Assembly: GCA_021018995.1 (NCBI GenBank)
Contig: CM037593.1
Coordinates: 39,817,810 to 39,881,809 of the forward strand
Source: Chloranthus sessilifolius
Taxonomy: Eukaryota; Streptophyta; Magnoliopsida; Chloranthales; Chloranthaceae
Length of the DNA stretch: 64,000 nucleotides
Direction of reading: 5' to 3'
Shown: positions 9,803 through 21,539 of the stretch, piece by piece
How positions within the stretch are numbered: the stretch's first letter is position 1
Layout: each line of letters opens with the position of its first letter
The notes under the pieces: model-generated
Seen by the model: the letters and a program-made list of their open reading frames with translations, nothing else
Database searches by the model: none
Told to the model about the DNA's origin: nothing
Position numbers and translations under genes: made by a program

Positions 9803-11655
9803 GATTTGGTGTAGCCATTGTGTCCCTATGTTCTGTCTTCAGTTTTTGTTTTAGGCATATTTGTATATTTTCAATCTCTTGTAAATTTATACTTATCAAC
9901 TTGTAAATTTTTCTATCTTGTATTATTTTTGTTAATGACAATGTCTTTTGTATAGTTATGTGCAATGTGCTTTTGTGTCTACCTGTTCATTTTTATTGCA
10001 TATTGAATTTTATTTTTTTTCTGCTGTGTAATCTTCCTTTGCTAACCCTGCTGCCCCTAGACATGTCAATTGAAATAGTGAGGACACTGTTTATGTTAGG
10101 TTTGGGGGTAAGGCAAGGTAGTCCAATAAATTAGTTAATTCTAGTGCAACAATGGTAGTTAAATAGAAATAAAGAAAGTCAATTCCAACCTAACCAATGG
10201 AGAAAGAGGAATTTAAAACTGTGTAGTAGATTTTTTTTTAAAAAACTAAAATCTGTTGAAACTCTACACTTCCAAGAAGCAAAAGTCAATAAAATCTTTT
10301 CACGATCAGCACTTAGTGAACCAAAAATGAAAGAAAAAGGTAAGGATATACCCCATGAGTTCATTTAAAGACCATATCCAGTGAGATTTTGGCCTATCAA
10401 ATTTGCTTTTCAAGAGTGTTTTTGGCAATTGTTTCAACTCTAAGGAATGACTGACTCAATATCTTTTCACTAGAAGTTAGGCACCCTCAAATTGAAATTA
10501 ATTGGTAGCACTCATGACACTAAGGAGATAATCTAAGGCCTTCATATGGACAGTCTGAGCTTAAAATTTCCTACCCATTCAACTGCCCTTTGCATACATT
10601 CTTTGAGCCTTTAAAATTCAATTTTTATTCAACAAACACCAGAGTACTTGCTCCTAAACCTCATTGACCTGATTCAACCTGACCCTCACTCTGAGAATTC
10701 AGAAGGTAAAGGAGAAGATGTTGAGGATAGTTGAGAGGAGTTCAACATTTGTTGGAAGGAGAAGAAAAGCAACTTATAAATAGAAGTGTAGCAGTGGTAT
10801 ATGTGTGGCAATTCATCAATAAGAGAAGAAGCTGGACACTTTAGATCTGAAAAATTTCAAAGAAGATGAAGCAGTGCTGAAATGAAGAAGGTGAAGTCAT
10901 GAATCACCTCCCCCTCTTGTTGATTTCTCAGTTTTGAATCCCTTCTACCCCTCCTATTCTTTGTAAACCTCACCCATAAGCCACATTACAACCCAATAAA
11001 AAAAATAGACCTTGTTGATCTAAAGTAAAATGAGCTGTCATGTGGAGATAAAGGGCTGTATAATATATGGTGAAAAATATATGAGGATGTCAGGAATCAG
11101 AAGCAATGCCTATGCTCATGCTTGCAGGCCTATTAGAGGTATGTAATTGCTCTTGAGCTGAGTGAAAATGACACACCCCTAAAATTCATTTATGAGTGAT
11201 AGCCTTGGTAAGGACTAGGTCTAAAATTAAATTCATTAGGGCATTATTTAAACTTGATTCTTGAATTAATGGTAAGCTTACTACTGATTTCCACACACTA
11301 CACTCTTGATGTAAGCTGACTGGCTGTGATGGAAATTCAGTGTGATTTAAGTGTTAAAAATTGACTGCATGACTGCTTTGATTCCTCTAAACTTGAATGA
11401 ATAGGGTGTGGAATGAAACTTTATTCGTTGATACATGACTCACCACTATTTGCACTATGGTTAACTGATTTATTGTGAAGTTTCTGGGTATCTTTACTAA
11501 AAACCCTCAAGAGACTTCACTCCACTAGGGATCACCTAGGGATTTAAAAGGCTTGATGCATAAGCTAAATGCATCTGTGCTCCCTACGAAAGTGGCATTT
11601 AAATTTTTAGAATAACTGTTTAATTTTACTTTGCTCGAGGACTAACAAAGATTAT
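9803..11655 (+). other. 3' untranslated region of Ath-2
   Basis: No coding frame. Homologous in order to 31,150-32,390 (plus), and to 25,781-27,235 and 60,040-61,560 (minus), so this long 3' UTR is a family trait. It contains an internal PPT-like motif at 10,098-10,110 and ends with AACAAAGATTATG just before the PPT. Confidence 0.75.
10098..10110 (+). other. Internal polypurine-tract-like motif
   Basis: AGGTTTGGGGGTA, preceded by GAGGACACTG. It nearly matches the terminal PPT GTTTGGGGGTG but lies about 1.55 kb upstream. The equivalent place in Ath-7 (minus 61,729-61,739) also has AGGTTTGGGGCT after GAGGACAC. Confidence 0.5.
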
Positions 11656-11666
11656 GTTTGGGGGTG
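11656..11666 (+). other. Polypurine tract
   Basis: GTTTGGGGGTG directly precedes the LTR start TGTTAATCAC. It primes plus-strand DNA synthesis in LTR elements, and identical or nearly identical tracts occur at 25,770-25,780, 32,391-32,401 and 60,028-60,039. Confidence 0.85.
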
Positions 11667-12029
11667 TGTTAATCACTGAAAAATACTATTTTTAACCTCA
11701 TAACCTAGCCTTTACGACCATTTTTCACCTTGTTACCTAACCTTTACTACACCTTTGAGCCATCTAACAATTGTCATTTGAGTATGTTTTTGTAGTTAGA
11801 AATAAATCACAGCTTAGTGCAACAGCCCACATAATGGATGCCAAGAAGAGAGTATTTTGAGGCCAAGTCTTGAAGCTGATGGAAAAACAAATAGTGCACC
11901 GTGGTGGTCTACACCATAGGTGCCATTTGTCATGCATGAGGGTCGTAGAAGTCCAACAATCAAAAGGAAGATGGACCCAAGTAGTGAGGAGTGCGATGAA
12001 AGGTCATGCACAACAAGACAAAGTTAATT

Positions 12030-12480
12030 GAGCTCGAGCACTTCAGGGCAGTAGCATATCAACAGCCCGAGAAGATCTCGAGTAGCTCAAATAGAGAGAG
12101 CTCTAGAAATTCCTCTTGAGCAGTTCTCGAGAGGTTCACAGCTTCAGAAACTCATCTTGAGCACCTCTCAAGAGGATGAATTAATTCAAAGAACATCTAC
12201 TCGAGTGGTTCTCGAGCAAATACACCTTCAAAAATCCTTCTCGAGCAGATCTCGAGTAGTTGACAACATGTGCAATTCAGCCCGTCGAGCTGCAATTTCA
12301 AGCAACTCAACCTGTCGACAACCACTCGAGCTGTAGAATTAAAGAGTGCAAGCCTATCGAGAGCCTCTTGAGTTAAACTACCTGAAGCTTCATTCTGTCG
12401 AGCTTCATAACCAGAGCCAGTCAGCCACATGAGAACCACTCGAGATGCATAATCTGAAGCCCTAACCACTCGAGGCTCCG
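12030..12480. repeat. U3 motif array, CTCGAGCAG/CTCGAGTGG type
   Basis: About 17 TCGA-centred motifs in 450 bases, mostly CTCGAGNRG or CTGTCGAGC, several in closely spaced pairs. The core differs from that of the Ath-1 LTR. Confidence 0.8.
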
Positions 12481-12652
12481 GTTCCAGCCTTCCCATTCAA
12501 CATGCAAGGGTATTTCTGGGATTCCACAGCATCTAGGGGATACATCCCAATGTGCTGAGTTGTTCCCCACTAACCAAGGCAACACTTGGCTGTAATTGGG
12601 CCATATCAGCAGGATCCTAACCGACTTGATCCTCCTTCTTTTTGATTGGCCA

Positions 12653-12688
12653 AGGCACAGAGTTTGTTTGTGTGGATTGTATAAAAGC
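12653..12688 (+). promoter_or_regulatory. LTR core promoter of Ath-2
   Basis: TGATTGGCCAAGG is followed by GATTGTATAAAAGC. Same spacing and sequence style as in the Ath-6 LTR. Confidence 0.72.
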
Positions 12689-13120
12689 TGTAAAAATAGC
12701 CAAAAATAGGTATCTAACATTACCCAATTTGCTCTGAGCCAGGAAGATATCTGGGGGCTTAGATCAGTTCCATGGTAAGGTCATATTTTTCCTCTTTCTT
12801 CCCACCTTAGCTCAACAATTGCTGGCTAAGTCCTTTTGTAAGAGTTATGACTGATTTATTGCTGTAATAAGGATTGTGTAAGCTTAGAAAGATCTGAAGT
12901 TCTGCATTGACTGCAGTCTTGAGGGTTGACCATTGTATGTACTTTTTAGGCAATGAAAGCTATTTTTCTTATCACATTAAATCTATATTCTCTCATGCTT
13001 GCATATAGTTTATAGGTTTTCTGCACCGATGGATGCATGAGCTTGTAGCCATGCACACATAATGGTTGCAGTGACTTTTATGTTCTGGTTTTAACCCCAT
13101 GACTGGAGTATATATCTGGG

Positions 13121-13152
13121 ATGATCTGTGACCACTCAAGTGGACAGCTCAT
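13121..13152 (+). other. Conserved LTR hairpin, Ath-2
   Basis: Arms ATGATCTGT and ACAGCTCAT with GA as a bulge, then CCA and TGG around the loop CTCAAG. The arms pair at eight of nine positions. Confidence 0.68.
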
Positions 13153-13706
13153 AACCCTAGGACTTGTCCATATCTCAGGGTTAGATTGGATTCTTCTCCG
13201 TTGCATTTTACCTTGTAGCCAAATGAAGGACAAATGTAGATATAGTCTTTACTCTGCTTGACCAGCCCCTGTTTCAGTGAAAGATCAGCCCCTATTTTAT
13301 TACTTCTCTCTCATTTTATCTTTGTTTTTCCAAATCCATTTCCATCCCTTTCTAAACCCCTTTCTTGTAGTGTGGATTTATATTTTTTCTTTATGTTTTA
13401 GTTTAGTTTTGTGACACCCCCAAACCTCCCTTTCTTTACCTTTGCTTTCTAGTATAGGTTAGTGATGCCAGATCTGTTGTCCAATCTAGAGGTCTACTAT
13501 TCAACCTTGTATTTTTAGGTCAAATTTTCCTATGGGACAAACTCTTACTTATCAAAACTTGCTACAACAGCCCTGGATCTTGTAGGATTGTGAGTTTATG
13601 TTACTGTTTTTGTGTTATTTCACTCCATTTCACTCCCATGTTTGATTTATTTTTGTTTCCAGATTTTGACCACACATTTTTTAATAATAAATATATTAGC
13701 ACAACA

Positions 13707-14379
13707 TTTCTAACCAATAGTCTCTTGAAGCTTTCTTCCCATTAGTCAATTTTTGGGCAATCTCAGTGATGGAGGCAGTGAGTGGAGCCCCCAAATTACA
13801 GGCAGGGTCATATATAGCTGGGATACCCAAAGCTTTTGTAATATCAGTTGTATCCACAACTGATGCAAAACCATCCAATAAACTAACCAGCACAGGGTCC
13901 TCTTTCTTAGGTCCACCCCCAGACTCCTTGAGTCTAATATTTTGGTACCACAATTTGACTAGCCTAGGAAAAACTAACTCATTCAAAGGTATCAAAAGTG
14001 AGTCCAAGGAAGCCTTGGTAAAAAATTCCATGCCTTCAATAGCCAAGGCTTCCTTTGAGAAAAATGCCTTATCGAAGGCAGTCTTAGGCTCCAAACCCAT
14101 GGCATCCATAAAATCATTGGGTGTAGTTAGTGGATTAGCTTCTGGGGTGGCTTCCTTAACTTGTTTCTGTTTCTTGGACTTTTTCTGCTCAGTGGTGGCA
14201 GTCCTTGCCCTTTTTTTAGGAGGGGCACTCTTTTTAAGTTTCTCAACTTGGGGTTCTAGGGCTTGAAGGGTGGAGGATGTAGCAATCCTCTGGGGTTTCC
14301 TGGTGGGAGTGGGAGGGTTAGTTTGGGCAGGGCTTAGCAGTCCCTACAGTGTTTCTCCAAATTCTGATGGTTCAACCAT
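13707..14379 (-). pseudogene. Env-like ORF, N-terminal part, Ath-3
   Basis: The likely start is the ATG at 14,379 (MVEPSEFGETL), with a stop eleven codons later and the frame then open to the break at 13,707. It shows a Pro/Thr-rich segment, a strongly basic Lys-rich segment (about 14,270-14,170, nuclear-localisation-like), then TPNDFMDAMGLEPKTAFD, LNELVFPRLVKLWYQNIRL and SRDYWLEM. It is collinear with 1-883 of Ath-1. I see no membrane segment. The C-terminus is lost to the Ath-2 insertion. Confidence 0.7.
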
Positions 14380-15447
14380 TCAAACCCTAGTTTGAATCAC
14401 ACCAAATTGAAATCCTAGGTTGTCTACCACTTCACTAACTCTATCCAGTAACTACTTCTCAACTAAAATAATCTAACCTAGTAAAAAGATTTCAAACTAA
14501 GAATAGGCTGAGAAGGATCATTAAACTTACCCCAAAAGGTTGGGTTTTGCAATGGAAGATGCACAGTGGACCAAATCAAACTTTACCAGGTGCAAAATGC
14601 TTAGCTTGTATTGCACAGTAACGTGGCAAAAGCACAGTATGAATGGTGGAGCAGAAATGGCAGTGAAGAAGGAAGGGGAAAGTCCGATTTGGGAACCAGG
14701 TATGTGCTCGAGTGCTTTGTGCGAAAATGAGAGAATGAACTATCGAGGGACTTTAAATCATGTAAACCTGAGCCTCGAGAGGCTTCCTTTCAGAATACGG
14801 AGCTCGAGAGGCTCTGGAGCAAATGGTCTAACTAGGAAATAACCTCTCGAGGGGATGAATGTAATGAGATTTAGCCTCTCGAGCAATTGAATGTGAATTG
14901 GTCGACAGACAAGATAGTTGAAAATCTGAGGCTCGAGGAGCTAAGCTTCAGGTCCTTCTGCTCAACAGGATCTCGAGCAGTTGACTTTTATACATCAGAG
15001 CCTGTCGAGGGCTCTATTCCTCTCAGGTATTAGGACTCGAAAGGCTTTGCTGCAGTGCCTTAGCCTATCGAGGCTATCTATTCTTCATGAAATGTGGCCC
15101 GAGCAGCTACTAGAGCCTCTCGAGAAGGCCAAATATGCCTTGATAATGACTCGAGTGGATGTCTGATCCTCTCAAGAAGGGTAAAAATAGATACACCTTG
15201 GGCTCTATTTTCACTCTTGTGCTGTCAGGCCCACTGCCATGCAGCACATGCACACTTTCATTTACTAAAACACTGGTTTCCTATGCTAAACACAAACATC
15301 CTAACACCACAGCAGACTACAAATATGCTCAGATCAAGATTCATACCAACAGATCACACAAAAACTAGATAGCACACAAAACAAAGTACATGACATAATT
15401 TAAAATAAAAAAAATAGCTATGTTACATAGTACACATGGCTGGAGAT
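14380..15447 (-). other. Integrase-to-env spacer of Ath-3
   Basis: Non-coding. It holds the CTCGAG motif array at 14,705-15,180. Between that array and the ORF a good 5' splice donor, GGGGTAAGT, lies near 14,530 (minus strand), and CCTTCTCAG resembles an acceptor near 14,510; the two are too close to form one intron. 15,181-15,447 has no feature I recognise. Confidence 0.5.
14705..15180. repeat. Internal CTCGAG motif array upstream of env-like ORF
   Basis: About 14 TCGA-centred motifs in 475 bases, mostly CTCGAGAGGCT, CTCGAGCAG or CTCGAGTGG. The cores are of the CTCGAG type found in the LTRs at 19,857-25,769, not the CTCGACAGG type of Ath-1. Confidence 0.8.
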
Positions 15448-16430
15448 CACTTAGCATTGGGAGGTTCCTGGAAGTGCATGGTTTCAGAGGGCTCCATAGA
15501 ATTTTCCACATGAGATTTGAGTCTCTGGCCATTTACTATCAAGACCCTACCAGAAGTGGGGTCCATGATCTCCACAGCCCCATATGGAAATGCATGGATT
15601 ACAGTGAAAGATCCATCCCATTTGGATCTTAATTTTCTTGGAAAGAACTTGAGCTTTGAGTTGAAAAGTCATACCTTGGCTCCATCAGTAAAATCCTTCC
15701 TCAGAAAGTTCTTGTCAAAGAAGGCCTTGGCTTTCTCCTTGTAAATTCTGGAATTTGAGTAAGCATCCAGCCTCAGTTCCTCCAACTCATACAGCTGCAA
15801 TTTCCTATTTACACCAGTAGAAGTTGGGTCCATGTTCAAGCTTTTGATGGCCCAAAAGGCCTTGTGTTTTAACTCCACTGGCAGATGACATAATTTTCCA
15901 TAGATCAATATAAATAGTTACATTCCAATTGGAGTCTTATAGGCTGTCCTATAAGCCCACAAAACATCATTTAATTTCAATGGCTAGTCCTTCCTATCAG
16001 TCCTAACTGTCTTCTCCAGGATATGCATGATTTCTCTATTGGAAATCTCCACTTGCCGATTGGTCTGTGGGTGGTATGGAGTAGTAATCCTATGTGTAAC
16101 ATCATACTTTTTAAGCAGACTCTCAAAGTGTCTGTTATAGAAGTGGCTTCCCCCATCACTGATGATGGCTCTAGGGGTGCTAAATCTAGAGAATATATTT
16201 TCTTTGACAAAATTAAGAACAACTTTGTGATCATTTGTCCTTGTGGTAGCAACTTCCACCCATTTGGAAACATAGTCAACAGCCACAAGGATAAAGTTAA
16301 AGCCCATAGAAGGAGGAAAGGGGCCCATGAAATCTATTCCCCATACATCAAACAGCTCCACAATAAGGATGGGTTGTAGTGGCATTGAATCTCTCTTTGA
16401 TATGCTACCCATCCTTTGACATCTTAATCA
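15448..16430 (-). pseudogene. Integrase core and C-terminal domain, Ath-3 pol
   Basis: Core frame 16,412-15,984 begins [13 protein letters not shown] and keeps the triad: D27 (GIDFMGPF), D86 (IISDGGSHF) and E122 ([12 protein letters not shown], where the usual G before QVE is R). A stop follows at KD, then ALWAYRT-like sequence with another stop, then the C-terminal domain (HLPVELKHKAFWAIKS; KLRSKWDGSFTVI; VNGQRLKSHVEN), ending at a stop at 15,448-15,450. No chromodomain. At least three nonsense codons, several of them W or Q to stop. Confidence 0.88.
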
Positions 16431-17100
16431 GGTTTTGCAGTGTTCAAAGGCATCGTTAAACAAGGAAGGCCAATAAAACCCACACTGCAGCACCTTGGCT
16501 GTTATCTTTTTCCCTCCAAAGTGTCCCCCACAGGCATTTTCATGACACATGGTTAGAGTACTATGGGTGTCACTTTCAGGGACACATTTTCTAATTACCT
16601 GGAATGCATAATACTTATACATGTATGAATCATCCCAGAAAAAATATTTGACTTGTGAGAAGAACAAGTCCTTGTCCATCTTAGACCAGTGGGAAGGAAT
16701 CCTACCTACAGCAAGGTAATTTACTATTTTGGCAAACCAGGGTACAACAGACTGGATGACAAATAATTGCTCATTAGGAAAGGTGTCTTTCAATGGTGTT
16801 ACAGCATAATCTTCATTCAGGATCCTTGACAAGTAGTCAGCATTCACATTTTCTACCCCTTTTTTATCTTTGATTTCAAGATCAAACTCTTGCAGGAGTA
16901 AAATATATCTAATCAGCCTTAGCTTTGCATCTTTCTTTGCCAGTAGGTACTTTAGGGCAAAGTGGTCAATGAAAATAATAATTTTAGACCCTAGTAAATA
17001 AGGTCTAAATTTGTCCAAAGCAAAGACAATAGACAACAACTCTTTCTCAGTTGGGGTATAGTTCAGCTGAGCTTCTGTCAATGTCCTGTTGGCATAATAA
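16428..17100 (-). pseudogene. RNase H and integrase zinc-binding domain, Ath-3 pol
   Basis: Open for 217 codons (17,081-16,428). RNase H part: LNYTPTEKELLSIVFALDKF, then IIIFIDHFALKYLLAKKDAK and NADYLSRIL; the usual TDHSAL motif is IDHFAL. Integrase zinc part: CHENACGGHFGGKK, then GFYWPSLFNDAFEHCKT followed by a stop before the final Cys pair. RNase H degrades the RNA strand during cDNA synthesis, and the zinc domain helps integrase assemble. Confidence 0.87.
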
Positions 17101-18419
17101 CCTACACATGGCAGTTTATCTTTTCTCTATCCTAACATAACCCCCACAGCAAAATCAAATGAATCACACATTAGTTCAAAGGGCAGGGCATAATCAGGTG
17201 CTTGGATCATAGGGGCAGAGGTTAGACATTTCTTCAAAATCTCAAACGCTTCAAGACATTCAGCATCAAACACAAATGACACATCTTGGCACAGCGAGTG
17301 GCACAGTGGTTTAGAGATCTTCCTAAAGTCTTTGATAAACCTTCTATAAAATCATGCATGTCCTAAAAATGATCTGATTTGCTTGATTGTTTTTTGTGGG
17401 GGCAAGTGAGAAATTAGGTCAATTTTTATCTTATCACCCTCAATGCCTTTTTGCGATACCACATGGCCAAGCACAATGCCTTGGGTGACCATAAAATAGC
17501 TTTTCTTTCAGCTTAAAACCAAATTGGTTTCTTCACATCTTTGCAATACAAGGCGGAGGTGATGCAAACATTGACTAAAATCATCCCCATAAATTGAAAA
17601 ATCATCCATGAAAATCTCCAAAAATATATCAATCATATCATAAAAAATTACATACATGCACCTTTGGAAAGTGGCAAAGAGCATTGCACAGTCCAAATTA
17701 CATTCTTCTATAAGCTAAAGTTCCAAATGGACAAATGAAAGTAATCTTTTCCTGGTCTTGTGAATACACTGGTATCTGATTGTAACCAAAATATCCATCA
17801 AGAAAGTAGTAAAATGCTCTACCTTCCAGCTTGTCCAAAATCTGATCAATGAAGGGTAATGGGAAGTGGTCCTTTCAGGTCTTGGAGTTTAATTTTCTAT
17901 AGTCTATGCACACTCTCCAACCAGTGGTCTCTCTGGTTGGTACCAATTCTTTAGATTCATTTGTTGTGATAGTGATGCCAGACTTCTTAGGACTACCTGG
18001 ATAGGTGGGACCCACTCAGAGTCTAAAATGGGCTAAATGACCCCAACATCCAGCAACTTCACAATCTCTTTCATAACCACTTCCTGCATGTGAGGGTTTA
18101 GTTTCCTTTGCATTTCTCTAAAGGGTTTTAAATCCTCTTCCAAATGAATTTTATGCATATACACAGATGGGTCTATACCTCCTAGATTAACAATGGTCAA
18201 GTCATTTGCTTTCCTACGGTTCCTAAGGACCTTAAGCAATTCCTCCTGCTTCATAGTGAGAGAGGAAGAGAGAATCACATGCAGCTTTTCATTCTCTCCT
18301 AGGAAAGCATATTCAAAAATACTGGCAGGTTCTTGAGCTCCAGATCTGGTGGACATTCCATTGAAGGCAGCAAAGGTGCCTTGGAGGGTTGAGGTAGGGG
18401 CAACAATGTGGGTCTCCAT
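17101..18419 (-). pseudogene. Reverse transcriptase, Ath-3 pol
   Basis: Copies retroelement RNA into DNA. In order: HKIHLEEDLKPFREMQRKLN and KEIVKLLDVGVI (18,180-18,033), GWRVCIDYRKLN (near 17,920), FLDGYFGYNQI with the first catalytic Asp (near 17,800), EKITFICPFGTLAYRRM, TFQRCM and FMDDFSIYG with the catalytic Asp pair (near 17,600), LVLQRCEETNLVL, then a broken thumb to 17,101. Breaks include a stop just after DVGVI, a stop in the KDHFPLPF block, a stop after YRRM and shifts in the thumb. The motif set is Athila-like. Confidence 0.88.
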
Positions 18420-19030
18420 ACAGAGTACTGCACTAGGCCCACTGGAGAAGCTAATGTGTTAGTTTCTTCAGCAATTGAAGATTGGACCTCCTACTCAACA
18501 ACCTCAGTCCACACATTTTCAAAATCATCACACATTTTATCCCAATCCAGTAGATTGGATAAATTTTCTTCCACTAATTCCTAGTACATCAACTACAAAG
18601 TAGTCATCATTGTCCAGCTGAGGTTGCTTGGCAGCATTGTACACATTAAGCTTCACTTTCATATTCTCGAAAGTGACTTCCATCACCCCAGACCTGCATT
18701 GAATGCAAGCATTGGCTGTGGCTAAAAATGGCCTGCTCAAGATAACAGGGATTGGGGTGGTACATTTGGATGGTTCCATGTCTAAAACCATAAAGTCAAC
18801 AGGGTAGAAAAATTTATTCACCCCCACCAGCACATCTTCAATAATTCCCATAGGCTTCCTTTTAGACCTATCAGCCAATTGGAGAATACAGGTGTTGGTT
18901 TTAGTTCTCCCAAACCCAGTTGTTCATACACTAAGTATGACAACACGTTTACATTGGCTCCCAAGTCTAAAAGGGCTCTGTCTATAGTGTGATCACAAAT
19001 AACGTAGGGGATAGTAGGTACCCCTGGGTC
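18420..19030 (-). pseudogene. Aspartic protease, Ath-3 pol
   Basis: Cleaves the Gag-Pol polyprotein. The active-site block reads ALLDLGANVNVLSYLVYEQL (near 18,970-18,910); D-L-G-A in place of D-S/T-G-A is usual for Athila. GLGELKP follows, then a one-base frameshift near 18,893 into LQLADRSKRKPMGIIEDVLV, then DFMVLDME and PVILSRPFLATANACI, the flap and hydrophobic C-terminal block (18,878-18,537). 18,420-18,536 is a linker with several stops leading to RT. Confidence 0.8.
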
Positions 19031-19856
19031 CTAAAATTTAGCTGGTGTTGCTATAGATAAAACAGATTTGACATTCTCAGTTGTAAAGACTTTCTTAAAC
19101 AAATGAATCATTGCCTTTCTCTTTTGGGTACATAAGTTCTTAAGGAATTTAGCATAGGTTGAGACCTGTTTAATGGTATCAAGCAGAGGTAAATTGATTT
19201 TGACCTGCTTGAAGGTCTCCATCATTTCCTCCATTTTGGCATTCCCCTTGTTAAAAGGAGAAGGGCCTTTGAGAGCATGAGGAAATGGCAGTGGAGGTAC
19301 TACTGGTACCTTAGCTGCAAGCCTAGTTGTATCGTCACTCTTTTTGTCTTTTATTTTTTTTTATTTTCTTCTTTTTGTAGGGGCTCAACAGCAGCCCCAA
19401 TATTGTGCTCTTGTTGCATATCAGTAGGGACTGAATTTTCTTATCTTTGTACACTCTCTCTTGCTTCCATGCCCACTTGATTGTCCACCACCTTGCGACT
19501 GCTCAGGGTTTTGATTGCTTTAGTATCTTCATGGGTTGAGGAACCCTCACCAATCATGTACCCTTGGGATTGTTCATTGTTTGACTTGGCAATCTTCCCT
19601 CTTCTCTCCTAGTTAGAGTATTGGAGTTTGACCAAGCTGGTCCTAAATTTTTTTAATACTCTGACTGTGAAAATTCACTGTCTGTGATAAGGAGTTTAGG
19701 TTTTGAAGTGATGACAAAATTGGTTCTTCAAATGAGGGTGCTCTAGGCTATGTTTCGGGCAAAGCTAACTGATTTGGCTGTGGGGCAGACTGGACAAATT
19801 GCTGTCTTGGAGCATAACTTTGGTTGTACTGCTGAACTGGTTTATAGGACAATACT
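19031..19856 (-). pseudogene. Gag C-terminal and gag-protease linker, Ath-3
   Basis: Contains KGPSPFNKGNAKMEEMMETF, VKINLPLLDTIKQVSTYAKF and FLKNLCTQKRKAM, a block shared with Ath-6 (57,720-57,878), then a PGVPTIPYV join to protease. Nearer the start are SSRKVVDNQVG, equivalent to LRSGRLVDN in other copies, and a Gln-rich segment up to the LTR at 19,857. The gag domain and zinc knuckle are missing, replaced by the LTR copy. Confidence 0.8.
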
Positions 19857-21330
19857 TGTTGGTGTTGCTATTAATATAAATTGTTGTGCATTTATTTTAT
19901 TAAAAATTGATGGTAAAAATATGGCAGCAAAAACAAATCAGAAAGGGGAGTGAAATGGAGTGAAATGGAGTGAAATAGTATAAAACAACAATATAAATAC
20001 AGCCTGCAAGGTACAGGGTTGTTGTAGCAAGTTTCGATAAGTAAGAGTTTCTCCCACGGAGAGTGATGATCTAAAAATGTAAAGGTGTATAGTAAACTCC
20101 AGATCTGACTACAGATCTGGCAACTCTAAACCTACACTAGAAAGTAAGGTAAAGAGAGGGTGTTTAGGTGTCATAATACTAAACTAAACCTATAAAAAAT
20201 AGGAATAAAACTACAGCCAAAGAAGGGGGGTGACGAAGGATGATGATGGTGTGGTAAAATAAAATAAAATTGATGAGAAGTAGGCAGCTGTGGGATCATC
20301 TTCACTGTAACTTATATCAAGAACTAGATCTGCAGCATTCATTCACTTGGCTACAAGCACAAGTGCAAGGTAGAAGAATCTAACTCAACCCTGAGATATG
20401 TACTAGTCTTAGGGCTATTCTCTGTCCACTTAAATGGTCACAGAGTATCCCATGGATATAACCCAGTCATGGGGGAGGAGATGAAATAGGAAAACCATTG
20501 CAGACACTATGCTTGTAAGGCTGCAAGCACATGCAACCATAGGATCAAACATTCCATGAAGATCTAGTGAGAAGAACTAGAAACCACGTATTGAATGAGA
20601 CATTAGAATCATTTAGTCAATCCTACAAAAAGGCCTGCAATTACCAAGCTCTCAAGTCTGCAATCTGTGCAATATCTCAGGTCTCTTCACTGAAAATGGT
20701 CTTGTAAAACAGAGAAGTTGAATCTGTAACAATCCCTCCTTTGGCTACAAGCACAAAGGCAAGGAAAAAGAATCTAACCTCAACCCTGTGATATGGACTC
20801 ATCCTAAGGCTATGTTCTATCCACTTGAATGGTCACAGAATATCCTAGAGATGTGATCCAGCCATGGGGTCAAAACCATAACAATAAACCCACAGCTTCC
20901 ACCATGTGTGCATTGCTACAAGCACATGCACCCATAGGAGCATTAAACCCATACAGATCTATGTGAAAGTACTGGGAAAATGCAAATTTCATGAGCTTTA
21001 AAAATGGTATTTCATTGAATACAAAGGACTTATAATGATCTGCCCTCAAGGCAGCAGTCTATGCAAACTCCCAGAATTGCTCTCTGAGTTATTGCAAAAC
21101 CTGATTACATATATGAAATTAAACCTAGCTGCTACAAAGATTTAGCTAGCATTACTACTGAGGTAAGAAAGAGAAAGAAGAAAGTAAAAGAGAATAAAAC
21201 CCTAATCTAAAAAATTGAAAACCTAAAAGTGAGCTCAGCCTAATCCTGACTCCCTTCTAAACCTAAAAGTATAAATCCCAAAAATGAACTCAGGCTAATC
21301 CTAACTCCCTTTCAAAGACAACTACAACTC

Positions 21331-21340
21331 TATTTATACA
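21331..21340 (-). promoter_or_regulatory. TATA box, LTR at 19,857
   Basis: TGTATAAATAG on the minus strand, upstream of the duplicated hairpin modules and downstream of the motif array. Confidence 0.65.
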
Positions 21341-21539
21341 ATCCATACAACTCTCTTTTACATTGGCCATTCAGAAGCAAGAGAGAATCATGTTAGTTAT
21401 GCCTTGCTGACGTGGCCTATTTTCAGCCTAGTGATGCCTCGAGATGTATGGGATAGCCAAGCACATTAGGAAGTGTGCCCTAACTATTGTGGAATCCCTA
21501 AAATATCCCTGAAATCTGAAATGGATGGCTGGAACTAGT

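Larger units (their letters stand above)
8077..13706 (+). mobile_element. Ath-2: 3' half of a plus-strand Athila-type element
   Basis: Contains the C-terminal part of the env-like ORF, a 3' UTR of about 1.85 kb, a polypurine tract and the 3' LTR (11,667-13,706). Its left side is cut by the Ath-1 5' LTR at 8076, so its gag, pol and 5' LTR should lie left of the window. On the right it ends inside the env-like ORF of Ath-3, so it inserted into Ath-3. The right flank starts TTTCT, the expected target-site duplication. Confidence 0.85.
11667..13706 (+). repeat. 3' LTR of Ath-2
   Basis: About 2.04 kb from TGTTAATCACTG to ATTAGCACAACA. U3 holds a mixed CTCGAG/GTCGAG array (12,030-12,480), then ATTGG and TATA boxes (12,653-12,688), then one conserved hairpin (13,121-13,152). 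It is the shortest Athila LTR in the window and has a single copy of the hairpin module. Confidence 0.88.

Noticed and set aside
15420..16379. Plus-strand frames across 15,420-16,379
   Set aside because: They overlap the minus-strand integrase, whose catalytic motifs are unambiguous, and have no recognisable features of their own.
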